In this document: piece after piece, positions 7,946 through 15,918 of the stretch
Numbering within the stretch: position 1 is the first letter of the stretch
How the letters are laid out: the number at the start of each line of letters is the position of its first letter
Source of the DNA: Paracoccus sediminicola
GTDB taxonomy: Bacteria > Pseudomonadota > Alphaproteobacteria > Rhodobacterales > Rhodobacteraceae
Reading direction: 5' to 3'
NCBI RefSeq assembly: GCF_027912835.1
Contig: NZ_CP115768.1
Location: 2,145,501 to 2,209,500 of the forward strand
Length of the DNA stretch: 64,000 nt
The notes under the pieces: model-generated
Told to the model about the DNA's origin: nothing
Database searches by the model: none
Seen by the model: the letters and a program-made list of their open reading frames with translations, nothing else
Program-made: the position numbers and the translations under genes

Positions 7946-10207
7946 TCAGCCCTGCCGCCGCTTGCGCCTGGCCTTCTTGGCCGCAGCCTTGGCTTTCGCC
8001 TTCGATGAGGCCGGGCGGCGACGCAGCGGGCGGCGGCCGCGCCTGTCCTTGGGACCGCGCGCGACGCTGTCGCCCTCCAGTTCCAGCAATTCCAGCGTCA
8101 GCCCGCCGGTCAATGGCGAGGCCTCGGCCAGTCGCACCTTGACCCGCTGACCAATGCCGATCTCGAGCCCTGTTTCCGAACCGATCAGCATCTGCGCGTC
8201 GCGGTCGAAGTGGAAATACTCGTTCCCGATCTCGCGGATCGGGAGGAGTCCGTCCGCGCCGGTCTCGTCCAGCTTCACGAAAGCGCCGAATTTCTGCACG
8301 CCGCTGATCCGTCCGGTCATCTCATTGCCGACCCGCTCGGCCAGATAGGCGGCGAGATAGCGGTCCGTCGTGTCCCGTTCGGCCTCCATGCTGCGGCGTT
8401 CGGTATTCGAGATCTGCGTCGCAGTTTCAGACAGATTCTCGATATCCCATTCCGACAACCCGTCCCTGCCCCAGTTGTGACCCGAGATCAGCGCGCGATG
8501 CACGATCAGGTCGGAGTAACGGCGAATGGGCGAGGTGAAATGAGCGTAGGACTTGAGCGCCAGCCCGAAATGGCCGTAATTTTCGGGATGGTAATAGGCC
8601 TGCGTCATGGAACGCAGGGTCGAGATATTGATCAGCTCGGCGAAGTCGGATTCCTCGGCCTGCGCCAGAAGCCGGTTCAAATGGCTGGTATGCAGCACCT
8701 GACCCTTCGCCAGATTGAAGCCAGAGGCCTGCGCAACCTCGCGCAACGCCTCCATCTTTTCGAGGCTTGGTTCTTCATGGACGCGGAACAGCAGCGGCCG
8801 GTCGAGCCGGGTCAGCTCCTCAGCGGCGGCGACATTGGCCAGCACCATGAACTCTTCGATCAGCTTATGGGCGTCGAAACGCTCCTTGAACTCGACAGAT
8901 TTCACGCGGCCATCATCGCCCAGCACGATCTGACGCTCAGGCAGGTCCAGATCCAATGGCTGACGGCGCTTTCGGGCCGATTTCAACAGCTCATATGCCT
9001 GCCAGAGCGGGGTGATCGCGCTGTCCATCAGCGGCTCGGTCTGCGCGTCGGGTTTGTCGTCGGCACCGGCCTGCGCCTGCTCATAGGTCAGGCTGGCGCG
9101 GGAGTTCATCATGCCGCGATGGAATTTATGGCTGATCTTGTTGCCCTGCCCGTCGAGCCGCATGCGCACGGCGATTACCGCGCGGTCCACCCCCTCATGC
9201 AGGCTGCACAGATCGCCCGATAGCGCGTCGGGCAGCATCGGCACCACGCGGTCGGGGAAATACGAGGAATTGCCACGCCGCCGCGCCTCGCGGTCGAGCG
9301 CGCTGCCCGGGGTGACGTAATGCGCCACATCGGCAATCGCGACCCAGATCACCATGCCGCCGGGGTTTTTCGGGTCGGTATCGGGCATCGCCGCCACCGC
9401 ATCGTCGTGATCTCGCGCATCGGCCGGGTCGATGGTCAGCAGAGGCAGGTCGCGCAGATCCTCGCGGCCCTTCATCCCTGCGGGCTCTGCGGCCTCGGCC
9501 TCGGCGATGACCTCTTCGGGAAATTCGTCGGGGATACCGTGCTGGTGGATGGCGATCAGGCTCACCGATTTCGGCGCGGACGGATCGCCCAGCACCTCCA
9601 GCACGCGCGCCTGCGGCAGGCCCAGCCGACCCTTCGGGCCTGATTGCTCTGCCTCGACCAGCTCGCCATCCTCGGCACCCTGGCTGTCACCGTCGCGCAC
9701 CTGCCATTCGCGGTCAGAGCCCTTGTCGATCGGCAGGATACGCCCGCCCTCGGTGCGTTTGCGGTAGATGCCGACAATGCGGTTGCGGGTTTCGCCGATG
9801 CGGCGGATGAGGCGGGCAATATAATCGTGATCCTCGCCCTTCACCTCGATCAGCCGGGCAAGGATCCTGTCACCCTGACCAAGCGCCGGGTCGGCCTGTC
9901 GCGGCTGATAAAGAATCCGCGGCACCGGACCTTCGCCGCGATATTCCAGCGGGCGGGCGAAGATATCGCCATCCTCGTCCGGCCCCTGCAATTGCAGCAC
10001 CGTGACCGGCGGCAGCCGCTCGGCATCTCGATAAGATTTGCGGCGACGCTCGAGCCGGCCATCTTCGGCGAGTTCTTTCAGCAGCCGCTTCAGCTCGATC
10101 TTGTCAGAGCCCTTCACGTTGAAGGCTTTCGCAATATCTCGTTTCGACGCCGCGTCGGGGTTCTCGGCCACCCAATCGAGGATCTGCTGCTTGCTCGGCA
10201 ATGCCAT
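7946..10207 (-). CDS. rnr: Ribonuclease R
   Basis: Processive 3'-5' exoribonuclease of the RNB family, degrading structured RNA. It has 753 residues. In order it shows an N-terminal winged-helix-like segment (DAASKRDIAKAFNVKG), cold-shock domains, the RNB catalytic core with DPADARDHDDAV (metal-binding aspartates) and the later FTSPIRRYSDLIVHR, a C-terminal S1 domain, and a basic tail (KAKAKAAAKKARRKRR). The frame extends to a TTG at 10249, but ATG 10207 is preceded by GGGGAAAGGG and gives the family start. It lies downstream of a GNAT gene and dapE in a tightly packed minus-strand run. Confidence 0.95.
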   Translation of the reverse strand: MALPSKQQILDWVAENPDAASKRDIAKAFNVKGSDKIELKRLLKELAEDGRLERRRKSYRDAERLPPVTVLQLQGPDEDGDIFARPLEYRGEGPVPRILYQPRQADPALGQGDRILARLIEVKGEDHDYIARLIRRIGETRNRIVGIYRKRTEGGRILPIDKGSDREWQVRDGDSQGAEDGELVEAEQSGPKGRLGLPQARVLEVLGDPSAPKSVSLIAIHQHGIPDEFPEEVIAEAEAAEPAGMKGREDLRDLPLLTIDPADARDHDDAVAAMPDTDPKNPGGMVIWVAIADVAHYVTPGSALDREARRRGNSSYFPDRVVPMLPDALSGDLCSLHEGVDRAVIAVRMRLDGQGNKISHKFHRGMMNSRASLTYEQAQAGADDKPDAQTEPLMDSAITPLWQAYELLKSARKRRQPLDLDLPERQIVLGDDGRVKSVEFKERFDAHKLIEEFMVLANVAAAEELTRLDRPLLFRVHEEPSLEKMEALREVAQASGFNLAKGQVLHTSHLNRLLAQAEESDFAELINISTLRSMTQAYYHPENYGHFGLALKSYAHFTSPIRRYSDLIVHRALISGHNWGRDGLSEWDIENLSETATQISNTERRSMEAERDTTDRYLAAYLAERVGNEMTGRISGVQKFGAFVKLDETGADGLLPIREIGNEYFHFDRDAQMLIGSETGLEIGIGQRVKVRLAEASPLTGGLTLELLELEGDSVARGPKDRRGRRPLRRRPASSKAKAKAAAKKARRKRRQG

Positions 10208-10245
10208 GCTGGCCCTTTCCCCGGCCATGCCGGTCTTGCGCTGGC

Positions 10246-10677
10246 TCAATCCGCGGCGGAGGGGCCAAGTTCCAGAACCATGTCGCGATGCGGAATATTC
10301 GCGTCAAGAAATTCCGGCCCATAAGCGGTGAAGCCGAGCTTCTCGTAAAAGCCGATGGCGCTTTTCTGCGAGGCCAGCTTTGCCTTCTTTACACCGCGCG
10401 CCCGCAGAATATCGAGCGCCTCACGCATGATAGCGGCGCCAGCCCCGGTGCCCCGCGCCGCAGGAAGCACACAGACGCGGCCGATCTTGCCAGCCTCTCC
10501 GTCGATCAGCATCCGCGCCGTGCCGACCGGCCGATCGCCGATCCAGCCCAGCACATGCAGCGCCTCGCCATCGCGCCCGTCCCATTCCTCGGCTTCCGAA
10601 ACGCCCTGCTCTTCGATGAAAACCACGCGGCGCAGCTGCCGGCAGGTTTCGAGATCGGTGGTGAGTTCGGTCCTCAT
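10246..10677 (-). CDS. GNAT-family N-acetyltransferase (YjcF/ElaA-like)
   Basis: A 143-residue acetyl-CoA-dependent N-acetyltransferase. The N-terminal pattern [19 protein letters not shown], followed by ALHVLGW, is characteristic of the YjcF-like group. The acetyl-CoA pyrophosphate loop is RGTGAGAAI, and [11 protein letters not shown] is the C-terminal GNAT motif. Its ATG overlaps the dapE stop by 4 bp (ATGA), so translation is probably coupled. The acceptor is not known. Co-transcription with dapE and rnr is inferred from the overlap and the 38-bp spacing to the rnr start. Confidence 0.82.
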   Translation of the reverse strand: MRTELTTDLETCRQLRRVVFIEEQGVSEAEEWDGRDGEALHVLGWIGDRPVGTARMLIDGEAGKIGRVCVLPAARGTGAGAAIMREALDILRARGVKKAKLASQKSAIGFYEKLGFTAYGPEFLDANIPHRDMVLELGPSAAD

Positions 10678-11813
10678 GCGAAATACGCCTCGAGGATGCG
10701 GCGATAGACATTTTGCAGCGCCCGAACCTCATCCGAGGGGACACGCTCATCGACCTCATGCATGAAGCGACCGACCAGACCGAACTCTACCACAGGGCAG
10801 TGATCCTTGACGAAGCGCGCATCGGAGGTGCCGCCCGAGGTGGACAGAACGGGCCGGCGACCGGTCTCGGCCTCGACCACATCGCGCACCAGATCGACGA
10901 AAGGGCCCGGTGCGGTCAGGAAGCTGTCTCCCGAGAGACTGGGTACAAACGTCAGCGACACCCCGGTCGCGGCAGAGATTTCTTCGGCAACGCCTCGCAT
11001 CCGCGCGTCGAGGCTGCCCGCGTCATGCAGATCGTTGAAACGAATGTTGAATTGCGCCGTGGCGGTCTCGGGCACCACGTTCCCGGCCGGGTTGCCGCAA
11101 TCGATCGTGGTGACCTGCAATGTGGACGGGTCGAAATGATCCGAGCCCTCATCCAGCGGTTCAGAGGCGATGCGGTCGAGAAACCGGCACAGCGCGTGCA
11201 GCGGATTGCGCACTTTGTGGGGATAGGCGGCATGGCCCTGCACCCCGCGCGCGGTGATCCGATAGCTGAGCGACCCGCGCCGCCCGATCTTCATCATCTC
11301 GCCGAATTCTTCGGGATTGGTCGGCTCGCCCACGAGGCAAACCTCCATCCGCTCGCCCTGAGCATCCATCCAGTCGAGCAGCGCGCGCGTGCCGTCACGT
11401 CCCGGCCCCTCCTCATCGCCGGTGATGGTGAGGATGATGGCACCGTCGGGCGGAGCCTTGCCGACCAGCTCGATCGCGGCGGCGGTGAAGGCGGCCACGC
11501 CGGATTTCATGTCCGTCGCGCCGCGCCCCCAGATGGTGCCTGCCTCGTCGAGATGGCCGGAAAAGGGCGGATGGGTCCAGCTTGCCAGGTCGCCAGGCGG
11601 CACGACATCCGTATGGCCGTTGAAACCGAAGCTTCGGGCAGCCCCTTTCTCACCCCATCGCGCGAACAGGTTCGGCACGCCGTTCCGGTCCACACGCGTG
11701 CATTCGAAGCCGGCCTCGGTCAGCAGATCCGAGAGCAGGGTCAGGGCCCCCGCCTCTTCCGGTGTGACCGAAGGGCAGCGGATCAATCTGGCGGTCAGTT
11801 CGGCGGCGTCCAT
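10674..11813 (-). CDS. dapE: Succinyl-diaminopimelate desuccinylase
   Basis: Zinc M20-family amidohydrolase converting N-succinyl-LL-diaminopimelate to LL-diaminopimelate and succinate, in lysine and peptidoglycan precursor synthesis. Visible metal/catalytic motifs are [12 protein letters not shown] and ATDMKSG, with TGDEEGPG carrying the general base/ligand glutamates and LVGEPTN after it. The conserved C-terminal [11 protein letters not shown] and the His in [11 protein letters not shown] complete it. ATG 11813 is preferred over the upstream ATG 11831 because GGGAGTGGAG lies directly before it; this gives 379 residues (family about 375-380). It is separated from lysA by 6.6 kb. Confidence 0.95.
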   Translation of the reverse strand: MDAAELTARLIRCPSVTPEEAGALTLLSDLLTEAGFECTRVDRNGVPNLFARWGEKGAARSFGFNGHTDVVPPGDLASWTHPPFSGHLDEAGTIWGRGATDMKSGVAAFTAAAIELVGKAPPDGAIILTITGDEEGPGRDGTRALLDWMDAQGERMEVCLVGEPTNPEEFGEMMKIGRRGSLSYRITARGVQGHAAYPHKVRNPLHALCRFLDRIASEPLDEGSDHFDPSTLQVTTIDCGNPAGNVVPETATAQFNIRFNDLHDAGSLDARMRGVAEEISAATGVSLTFVPSLSGDSFLTAPGPFVDLVRDVVEAETGRRPVLSTSGGTSDARFVKDHCPVVEFGLVGRFMHEVDERVPSDEVRALQNVYRRILEAYFA

Positions 11814-11840
11814 CTCCACTCCCTTCGACATGGCTCGGAA

Positions 11841-12614
11841 TTACCCTCCGCCGAGCAGAATTTCCACCCCGCGCCGCACCAGGTTCAGCCCGGTGATGAC
11901 CAGCAACACAAGCGTCCAGCGCCGGAACTGCGAAACGTCCAGCCGGTCATGGACTTGCAGCCCGACCAGCATCCCGGCCATGCCCGGCAGGACCAGAAGC
12001 GCCGAAAGCGGCAATGTGTCGGCATTCAGCACGCCCGATACCAGATGCGCCGTCATCAGCACCACGGAGCCAAGCAGGAACACCACGCCCTGCACGCGCA
12101 TCTGATCGGTCTTCGAAACCCCGACCGACAGCAGATAGACGATGAGCGGCGGCCCCCAGATCCCCGAGATGCCACCATAAAGACCGCCGATCACCCCCGA
12201 AACGATCTCGGCCCGCCGGGCATGGTGGATGGGCAGTTTCAGCGGCCGCCCCGATAGCTGCCAGAGCGCAAAGCCCACGATTGGCAGGCCGAGTAGCAGC
12301 AGCATGAGGCTTTCAGGGACGCGTCCGACAAAGGCGGCGGAGACGGCGATGAACAGAACCACCGCGCCGATATGCCAGCGGAACTGCCGTACGGAACCCA
12401 GCGCCTTGCCGACCCCCTGACGCCCGGCCTGAAGCGTATTCGTGACCAGTGTCGGCATGATGAGCGCGGCAAGCGCCTGTTCCGGCGGCATCACCGAGGC
12501 AAAGGCCGACATCATGATCATCGGCATGGCGAAGCCCACGGCCCCCTTCACGAAGCCCGAGAAGGCGGTCACGGCAAAGACAAACCAGAACAGGGCGGGA
12601 TCGAGGCCGAACAT
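11841..12614 (-). CDS. TSUP-family (TauE/SafE) membrane permease
   Basis: A 257-residue integral membrane protein with about eight predicted helices. It has the two-repeat pattern of the TSUP/TauE-SafE family: FVFAVTAFSGFVKGAVGFAMPM near the start, and GVIGGLYGGISGIWGPPLIVYLL in the second half, the conserved glycine/proline motif. Relatives export sulfite, sulfoacetate or other organosulfur anions; nothing nearby fixes the substrate. It ends 27 bp before the dapE start and may be the first gene of the TSUP-dapE-GNAT-rnr run. Confidence 0.85.
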   Translation of the reverse strand: MFGLDPALFWFVFAVTAFSGFVKGAVGFAMPMIMMSAFASVMPPEQALAALIMPTLVTNTLQAGRQGVGKALGSVRQFRWHIGAVVLFIAVSAAFVGRVPESLMLLLLGLPIVGFALWQLSGRPLKLPIHHARRAEIVSGVIGGLYGGISGIWGPPLIVYLLSVGVSKTDQMRVQGVVFLLGSVVLMTAHLVSGVLNADTLPLSALLVLPGMAGMLVGLQVHDRLDVSQFRRWTLVLLVITGLNLVRRGVEILLGGG

Positions 12615-12679
12615 GCGTGGCAGCTTAGGGCCGCGACGTCTCGCCGCAACGGTAAAGCGCCGTCAAACCGTGGCATGTC

Positions 12680-12720
12680 GGCAACATGTTCCCCGGGATC
12701 TGCGTTTTGCGGCAACATGT
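12680..12720. repeat. Direct repeat GGCAACATGT, spaced 31 bp
   Basis: GGCAACATGT occurs at 12680-12689 and again at 12711-12720, start-to-start 31 bp or about three helical turns. It lies in the 292-bp space between the TSUP gene (minus) and the META lipoprotein gene (plus). It could be a pair of same-face operator half-sites for either gene, or chance. No other feature was recognised in this gap apart from a TTGACC near 12839. Confidence 0.3.
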
Positions 12721-12906
12721 GGAGGCGACGACGCCGAAGAACCGTCATCTGCGCAGCGCCTTGATTATCCAAGCCACCGCCACGAAAACCGGTGGAAAAG
12801 CCGCGTTGTGCACGCTCTTGGCTGACATATCAGTGAGTTGACCCTTGAACTCCACAGTGCAATCCCGGCTCAATCACTAATGATTCGTTAACCCGGAGAC
12901 GCTGCC

Positions 12907-13443
12907 ATGTTCCGCCAACTCACCGCCGCCGCGCTTGCGACCCTCGCGCTTGCCGCCTGCGAGCCGACCGCCACTGCAACGCCTGATGAGCCATTTTCCA
13001 CCGTTCCGACCGGCGACTATGTGCTGTTCAACATCGGCGGCGACGTGCTTAGCGTGCGGCACACCACCATGACCATCTCGCCCACGCAGATCAGCGGCCG
13101 CACCGGCTGCAACAGCTTCGCTGCACCGATCTCGGGGACGCCGCCGGAAATCGTCGTGGGCGACATCCAGACCGCTGGCCGGACCTGCCGCTGGAGCGCG
13201 CAGGAAAACGCGTTCTTCAACGCGCTCCGCGCCGCCAATCGGATAACCTACGAGGACGGCGTGATGCGCATCGCGGGCGGTCCCGACACGCTGACCTTCG
13301 AATATGGCCGCCTCGCCTCGCGCGACGGGATCATCGGGCGCAACCTGAACCCGAATGCCAACACCGCCACCGAGACCGTGACCCCGACGCCGGTCAGTGC
13401 CACCGCAGCTGCGGTTTCGCCGGTGGAATCCGCGGTTCAGTAA
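12907..13443 (+). CDS. META-domain lipoprotein (HslJ-like)
   Basis: A 178-residue predicted lipoprotein. The signal peptide ends with lipobox LAAC, lipidated Cys near residue 18, with glutamate next to it, compatible with outer-membrane sorting. The mature part has the META signature GRTGCNSFAAPI and a second conserved cysteine segment GRTCRWSAQENAFF, as in HslJ-type META domains. A threonine/alanine-rich tail (ATETVTPTPVSATAAAV) is probably disordered. HslJ-like proteins are linked to envelope stress and novobiocin tolerance; that role is not shown here. It converges on the Lrp-type regulator gene with a 1-bp gap. Confidence 0.8.
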   Translation: MFRQLTAAALATLALAACEPTATATPDEPFSTVPTGDYVLFNIGGDVLSVRHTTMTISPTQISGRTGCNSFAAPISGTPPEIVVGDIQTAGRTCRWSAQENAFFNALRAANRITYEDGVMRIAGGPDTLTFEYGRLASRDGIIGRNLNPNANTATETVTPTPVSATAAAVSPVESAVQ

Positions 13444-13444
13444 A

Positions 13445-13906
13445 TCAAAGCGGCAGGGCCGTGGTTTCGGCCACGGTCCTGAGCGCAAAGGATGAATGCA
13501 TCTGCGCCACACCAGGCAAGCGGGTGAGATATTGCCGATGGATGCGGGCAAAGTCATCCGTATCCTCGACCACCAGCTTCAGCAGATAATCCGCCGTACC
13601 CGCCATCAGGTGGCATTCCAGCACATCCGGCATCGACCGGACCGCGCGCTCGAAGGATTCGAGCAGCTCGGTCGCTTGGCTCGACAGGGTTATCTCGACG
13701 AATACCGTGGTCTGTCGGGCCAGCTTGCGGCGGTCGAGCAGCGCCGCGAAGCCCCGGATCACCCCCTGCTGTTCCAGCCGCTGCACACGACGATGACAGG
13801 CCGAGGCAGACAGATTCACCCGAGCCGCCAGATCGGCATTCGTGATTCGCCCATCCTTCTGGATAATCTTCAGAATCCGGCGGTCTGTGGCGTCGATCTC
13901 GGTCAA
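13445..13906 (-). CDS. Lrp/AsnC-family transcriptional regulator, divergent from ald
   Basis: A 153-residue regulator. The N-terminal helix-turn-helix is DRRILKIIQKDGRITNADLA followed by NLSASACHRRVQRLE, then the RAM/AsnC effector domain (residues about 70-150: LECHLMAGTADYLLKLVVED). Family members bind amino acids and oligomerise as dimers to octamers. It diverges from alanine dehydrogenase over a 152-bp AT-rich spacer holding phased repeats. By analogy with known Lrp/ald pairs it probably activates ald in response to alanine; that is an inference from position. Confidence 0.9.
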   Translation of the reverse strand: MTEIDATDRRILKIIQKDGRITNADLAARVNLSASACHRRVQRLEQQGVIRGFAALLDRRKLARQTTVFVEITLSSQATELLESFERAVRSMPDVLECHLMAGTADYLLKLVVEDTDDFARIHRQYLTRLPGVAQMHSSFALRTVAETTALPL

Positions 13907-13913
13907 TGATCAA

Positions 13914-13956
13914 ATATCTTCGAGTAAAGTGAACTTTGCTGCAATAATCTTCGAAG
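13914..13956. promoter_or_regulatory. Candidate Lrp-type operators between the regulator and ald
   Basis: ATCTTCGA occurs at 13916-13923 and 13947-13954, exactly 31 bp apart (three helical turns). Between them lies the dyad AAAGT-GA-ACTTT (13926-13937). The stretch is much more AT-rich than its surroundings and lies immediately upstream of the regulator start. This is the geometry expected for Lrp-family binding on one DNA face. Seen directly: the repeats and spacing. Inferred: binding and regulation. Confidence 0.5.
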
Positions 13957-14058
13957 TGGACCATTTGCTCAAGGGTAAGTTCGGTAGGATTTTTCGGCGA
14001 TTTCATGTCAGCCTTGCGACAAGGCCGCTCTCGGCCAGCATTGGAGATGGAGGACAGG

Positions 14059-15171
14059 ATGCTGATAGGTTGCCCGACAGAGGTGAAACCGCAGGAATAT
14101 CGCGTGGGTCTGCGCCCCGATGCCGCCGCCGAGGCGATCTCTCGCGGGCACAAGGTGGTTGTGCAATCCGGTGCCGGACTTGGCTCGGGCTACACGGATG
14201 ACGACTATGTCGCGGCAGGTGCGGAAGTCGCGCCGGATGCGAAAACCGTCTTCGACAGCGCCGACATGATCGTCAAGGTGAAAGAGCCGCAGCCGGCGGA
14301 GCGGAAGATGCTGCGGCGCGGGCAGATCCTGTTCACCTATCTGCATCTCGCGCCCGACCCGGATCAAACGCGCGATCTTTTGGATTCCGGCGTGACGGCG
14401 ATTGCCTATGAGACCGTCACCGATGCGCGCGGCGGTCTGCCCCTGCTGGCGCCCATGTCCGAAGTGGCCGGGCGACTGGCACCGCAGGCCGGGTCCTGGG
14501 CGTTGCAAAAGGCCAATGGCGGTGAAGGCGTCCTGCTGGGCGGTGTGCCGGGCGTGCGTCCTGCCAATGTCGTCATCATCGGCGGCGGTGTCGTCGGCAC
14601 GGCAGCAGCGCGTGTCGCAGCGGGGATGGGGGCGAATGTCACCGTGCTCGACCGTTCGATCCCGCGTCTGTCCTATCTGGACGATATCTTCATGGGACGG
14701 CTGACCACTCAATACGCCACCGCCGCTGCCACCGCAGAGCTGCTGCCGACAGCGGATATGGTGGTCGGCGCGGTGCTGGTCCCCGGTGCCGCCGCGCCGA
14801 AGCTGGTCACCCGCGATCAGCTTTCCACCATGAAGCCGGGCGCGGTGCTGGTGGATGTCGCCATCGACCAGGGCGGCTGCTTCGAGACCTCGAAGGCCAC
14901 GACGCATCAGGATCCGATCTACGAGGTGGACGGAATCGTGCATTACTGCGTCGCCAACATGCCCGGCGCCGTACCGCGCACATCGACGCAGGCGCTTGGC
15001 AATGCGACGCTGCCCTTTACGCTCGCCATCGCCGACAAGGGCTGGCGTCAGGCGGTGAGCGAGAACCCGCATCTTCTGGCCGGATTGTCGACCCATGAGG
15101 GCAAGCTGACCTCGGCCCCGGTTGGTGCGGCTCTGGGTATCGAATCGGTCGCGCCGGAATCCGTGCTCTGA
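14059..15171 (+). CDS. ald: Alanine dehydrogenase
   Basis: NAD-dependent oxidative deamination of L-alanine to pyruvate and ammonia, cytoplasmic. It has 370 residues, the usual length. The start motif LIGCPTEVKPQEYRVGLRP and the NAD-binding GGGVVGTAAARVAAGMGA are characteristic, with the catalytic lysine in MIVKVKEPQP and a histidine in FTYLHLAPD. ATG 14059 follows GGAGGACAGG; the in-frame ATGs at 14005 and 14047 lack such a site. A strong hairpin ends the unit at 15197-15223. Control by the divergent Lrp-type regulator is likely. Confidence 0.96.
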   Translation: MLIGCPTEVKPQEYRVGLRPDAAAEAISRGHKVVVQSGAGLGSGYTDDDYVAAGAEVAPDAKTVFDSADMIVKVKEPQPAERKMLRRGQILFTYLHLAPDPDQTRDLLDSGVTAIAYETVTDARGGLPLLAPMSEVAGRLAPQAGSWALQKANGGEGVLLGGVPGVRPANVVIIGGGVVGTAAARVAAGMGANVTVLDRSIPRLSYLDDIFMGRLTTQYATAAATAELLPTADMVVGAVLVPGAAAPKLVTRDQLSTMKPGAVLVDVAIDQGGCFETSKATTHQDPIYEVDGIVHYCVANMPGAVPRTSTQALGNATLPFTLAIADKGWRQAVSENPHLLAGLSTHEGKLTSAPVGAALGIESVAPESVL

Positions 15172-15192
15172 CCGGCATCACAGCCAAAACAG

Positions 15193-15228
15193 AAAAGGCC
15201 GGGAGGGTTCGCCCCTCCCGGCCTTAAT
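15193..15228. terminator. Bidirectional intrinsic terminator between ald and mscL
   Basis: GGCCGGGAGGG (15197-15207) pairs perfectly with CCCTCCCGGCC (15213-15223) across loop TTCGC. The minus-strand side is followed by TTTTC and the plus side by TTAAT. It lies between convergent ald and mscL, so it probably serves both. Confidence 0.85.
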
Positions 15229-15247
15229 CATTCATGACATTCGCGGA

Positions 15248-15688
15248 TCAGACCTGGGGGCGTGCGCGCAGCTCGTCACGGATCTGGGCCAGCAGCTCTT
15301 CCGTGGTCGGACCGGGCTCTTCGGCCGGGGCTTCCTCTTCCCGGCCGACGACCGAATCCTTCGCACGGTTCACGGCCTTGACCAGCAGGAAGACGACGAA
15401 TGCGATGATCAGGAAATTGATGATCGCCGAGAGGAATGCGCCCCAGGCGAAGACGTTGGCCCCGGCTTCCCGCGCGGCTTCCAGCGAGACGCCGTCCGCG
15501 ACATCGCCCGAAAGGACCCAGTATTTGTCCGAGAAGTCCATCCCGCCGAAGATGAGACCGATGATCGGGTTGATCATGTCGGCCACCAGCGAGGTGACGA
15601 TTGCAGTGAAAGCGGCACCGATGATGATACCGACCGCCATGTCCATGACATTGCCGCGGGCAATGAATTCCTTGAACTCTTTGATCAT
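15248..15688 (-). CDS. mscL: Large-conductance mechanosensitive channel
   Basis: Homopentameric inner-membrane channel opened by membrane tension, releasing solutes on osmotic downshock. It has 146 residues: N-terminal amphipathic helix ([20 protein letters not shown]), TM1 with the pore constriction segment [16 protein letters not shown], a periplasmic loop, TM2 ([16 protein letters not shown]) and a charged cytoplasmic helix. ATG 15688 has GGAAAGG upstream; the ATG at 15715 would add nine residues not seen in the family. The 230 bp upstream (15689-15918) holds no gene I can support. Confidence 0.96.
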   Translation of the reverse strand: MIKEFKEFIARGNVMDMAVGIIIGAAFTAIVTSLVADMINPIIGLIFGGMDFSDKYWVLSGDVADGVSLEAAREAGANVFAWGAFLSAIINFLIIAFVVFLLVKAVNRAKDSVVGREEEAPAEEPGPTTEELLAQIRDELRARPQV

Positions 15689-15918
15689 GCGTTTAACCTT
15701 TCCTCGTTCGCGCACTCGGTAGCGGCGCCTAAAGCATTCTTCACATAAATCAAGTGTAACGTAACATCATGACAACTGATCGGTCATGGTGGGTCTGATA
15801 AAGCACACTGCAACCAGAAAGCTGACGGCGCCCCCATAAGAGCAGGCTAAAGGCACGGATTAATATTCTGGCTGAGGACTGGCAGCGAGGGGCCAATTTG
15901 TCAGCAAGATAGCAGCGT

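Noticed and set aside
10713..12257. A 514-codon open frame on the plus strand opposite dapE and the TSUP gene
   Set aside because: It is antisense to two well-supported genes, its composition is Arg/His/Pro-rich without hydrophobic core or motif, and GC-rich codon bias produces such open antiframes.
15689..15918. A 60-residue frame at 15750-15932 (minus strand) between the TIGR02302 gene and mscL
   Set aside because: It overlaps the end of the TIGR02302 gene, has no ribosome-binding site and lacks any recognisable pattern.
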